NCBI GenBank assembly: GCA_913061185.1
Contig: CAJXTI010000008.1
Coordinates: forward strand, 25,720-89,719
Direction: 5' to 3'
From: an uncultured Oceanobacter sp.
Lineage (GTDB): Bacteria; Pseudomonadota; Gammaproteobacteria; Pseudomonadales; Oceanobacteraceae
Length of the DNA stretch: 64,000 nt
How positions within the stretch are numbered: position 1 is the first letter of the stretch; the number at the start of each line of letters is the position of its first letter. Made by a program: the position numbers and the translations under genes. The notes under the pieces were generated by a model. It had not been told where the DNA came from. It saw only the letters and a list, made by a program, of their open reading frames with translations, and did not search any database. Shown here in pieces: positions 63,954 through 64,000 of the stretch.

Positions 63954-64000
63954 CTGTCTCTTATACACATCTCCGAGCCCACGAGACAGGCAGAAATCTC
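63954..64000 (+). other. Illumina Nextera adapter, not genomic
   Basis: 63954-63972 is the Nextera mosaic end CTGTCTCTTATACACATCT, then CCGAGCCCACGAGAC (63973-63987), the 8-base index AGGCAGAA (63988-63995, which is Nextera N703) and ATCTC, the start of the Illumina P7 tail. The order is exactly that of a read running through a short insert into the i7 adapter. Confidence 0.98.

Noticed and set aside
1..64000. CRISPR arrays, tRNA/rRNA genes, insertion sequences, prophage
   Set aside because: Looked for regularly spaced repeats, cloverleaf-type 3' CCA segments, transposase-like frames and phage gene runs while reading; none seen. A tRNAscan or IS search could still find something short.

Overview
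The window reads as the chromosome of a marine-type gammaproteobacterium close to the Oceanospirillales/Pseudomonas branch (Oceanospirillaceae-like is my inference). The grounds are the Pseudomonas-like order rpoE-mucA-mucB-mucC-mucD-lepA-rnc-era-recO-pdxJ with nadB divergent, the mazG-relA-rlmD-cysM/gacS block, a TtpC-type TonB system, PHA synthase with phasin, and intermediate GC. I found no rRNA, tRNA, CRISPR array, prophage or insertion sequence. Coding is dense, about 56 genes, two of them cut by the window ends.

Layout. 1-8.4 kb: stringent response and housekeeping (mazG, relA, rlmD, cysM) with the divergent hybrid kinase barA/gacS. 8.4-18.5 kb: a long leftward run acpS, pdxJ, recO, era, rnc, DUF4845, lepA, mucD and the envelope-stress unit rseC-rseB-rseA-rpoE. 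lepB, expected between lepA and the DUF4845 gene, is absent. 18.6-23.9 kb: nadB, ygfX-sdhE, ygfZ, a crotonase and an unknown membrane-anchored protein. 24-33.8 kb: a leftward TonB locus made of two transcription units: a large TonB-dependent receptor with a beta-helix-like lipoprotein, then DUF3450, TtpC-like ExbB, ExbB, ExbD, TonB and a TPR protein. Each unit is preceded by a Pho-box-like 11-bp direct repeat, so the set looks like one phosphate-controlled uptake system of unknown substrate. This is the most interesting part of the window.

34-49.7 kb: mixed genes, including DUF2333, trmO, a haemoglobin with a well-placed FNR-type promoter, a GGDEF-EAL protein, phnA, an RsmB-like methyltransferase, ornithine decarboxylase, a CoA-transferase, a gallate-dioxygenase-like enzyme with divergent LysR, an ABC exporter and a crotonase. 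49.9-52.7 kb: PHA storage (phaC, phasin, DUF6489), with a terminator hairpin between phasin and phaC. 52.7-60.7 kb: MFS, aroC, prmB, patatin, DUF4892, a degenerate DUF885 lipoprotein and a SpoU methyltransferase. 60.7-62.8 kb: an AT-richer patch with a probable delta-class carbonic anhydrase lipoprotein, an unknown protein, repeats and a possible toxin remnant; it looks like accessory DNA. 63.2 kb to end: a DUF3422 gene interrupted at 63954 by Illumina Nextera adapter sequence, so the last 47 bases are not genomic.
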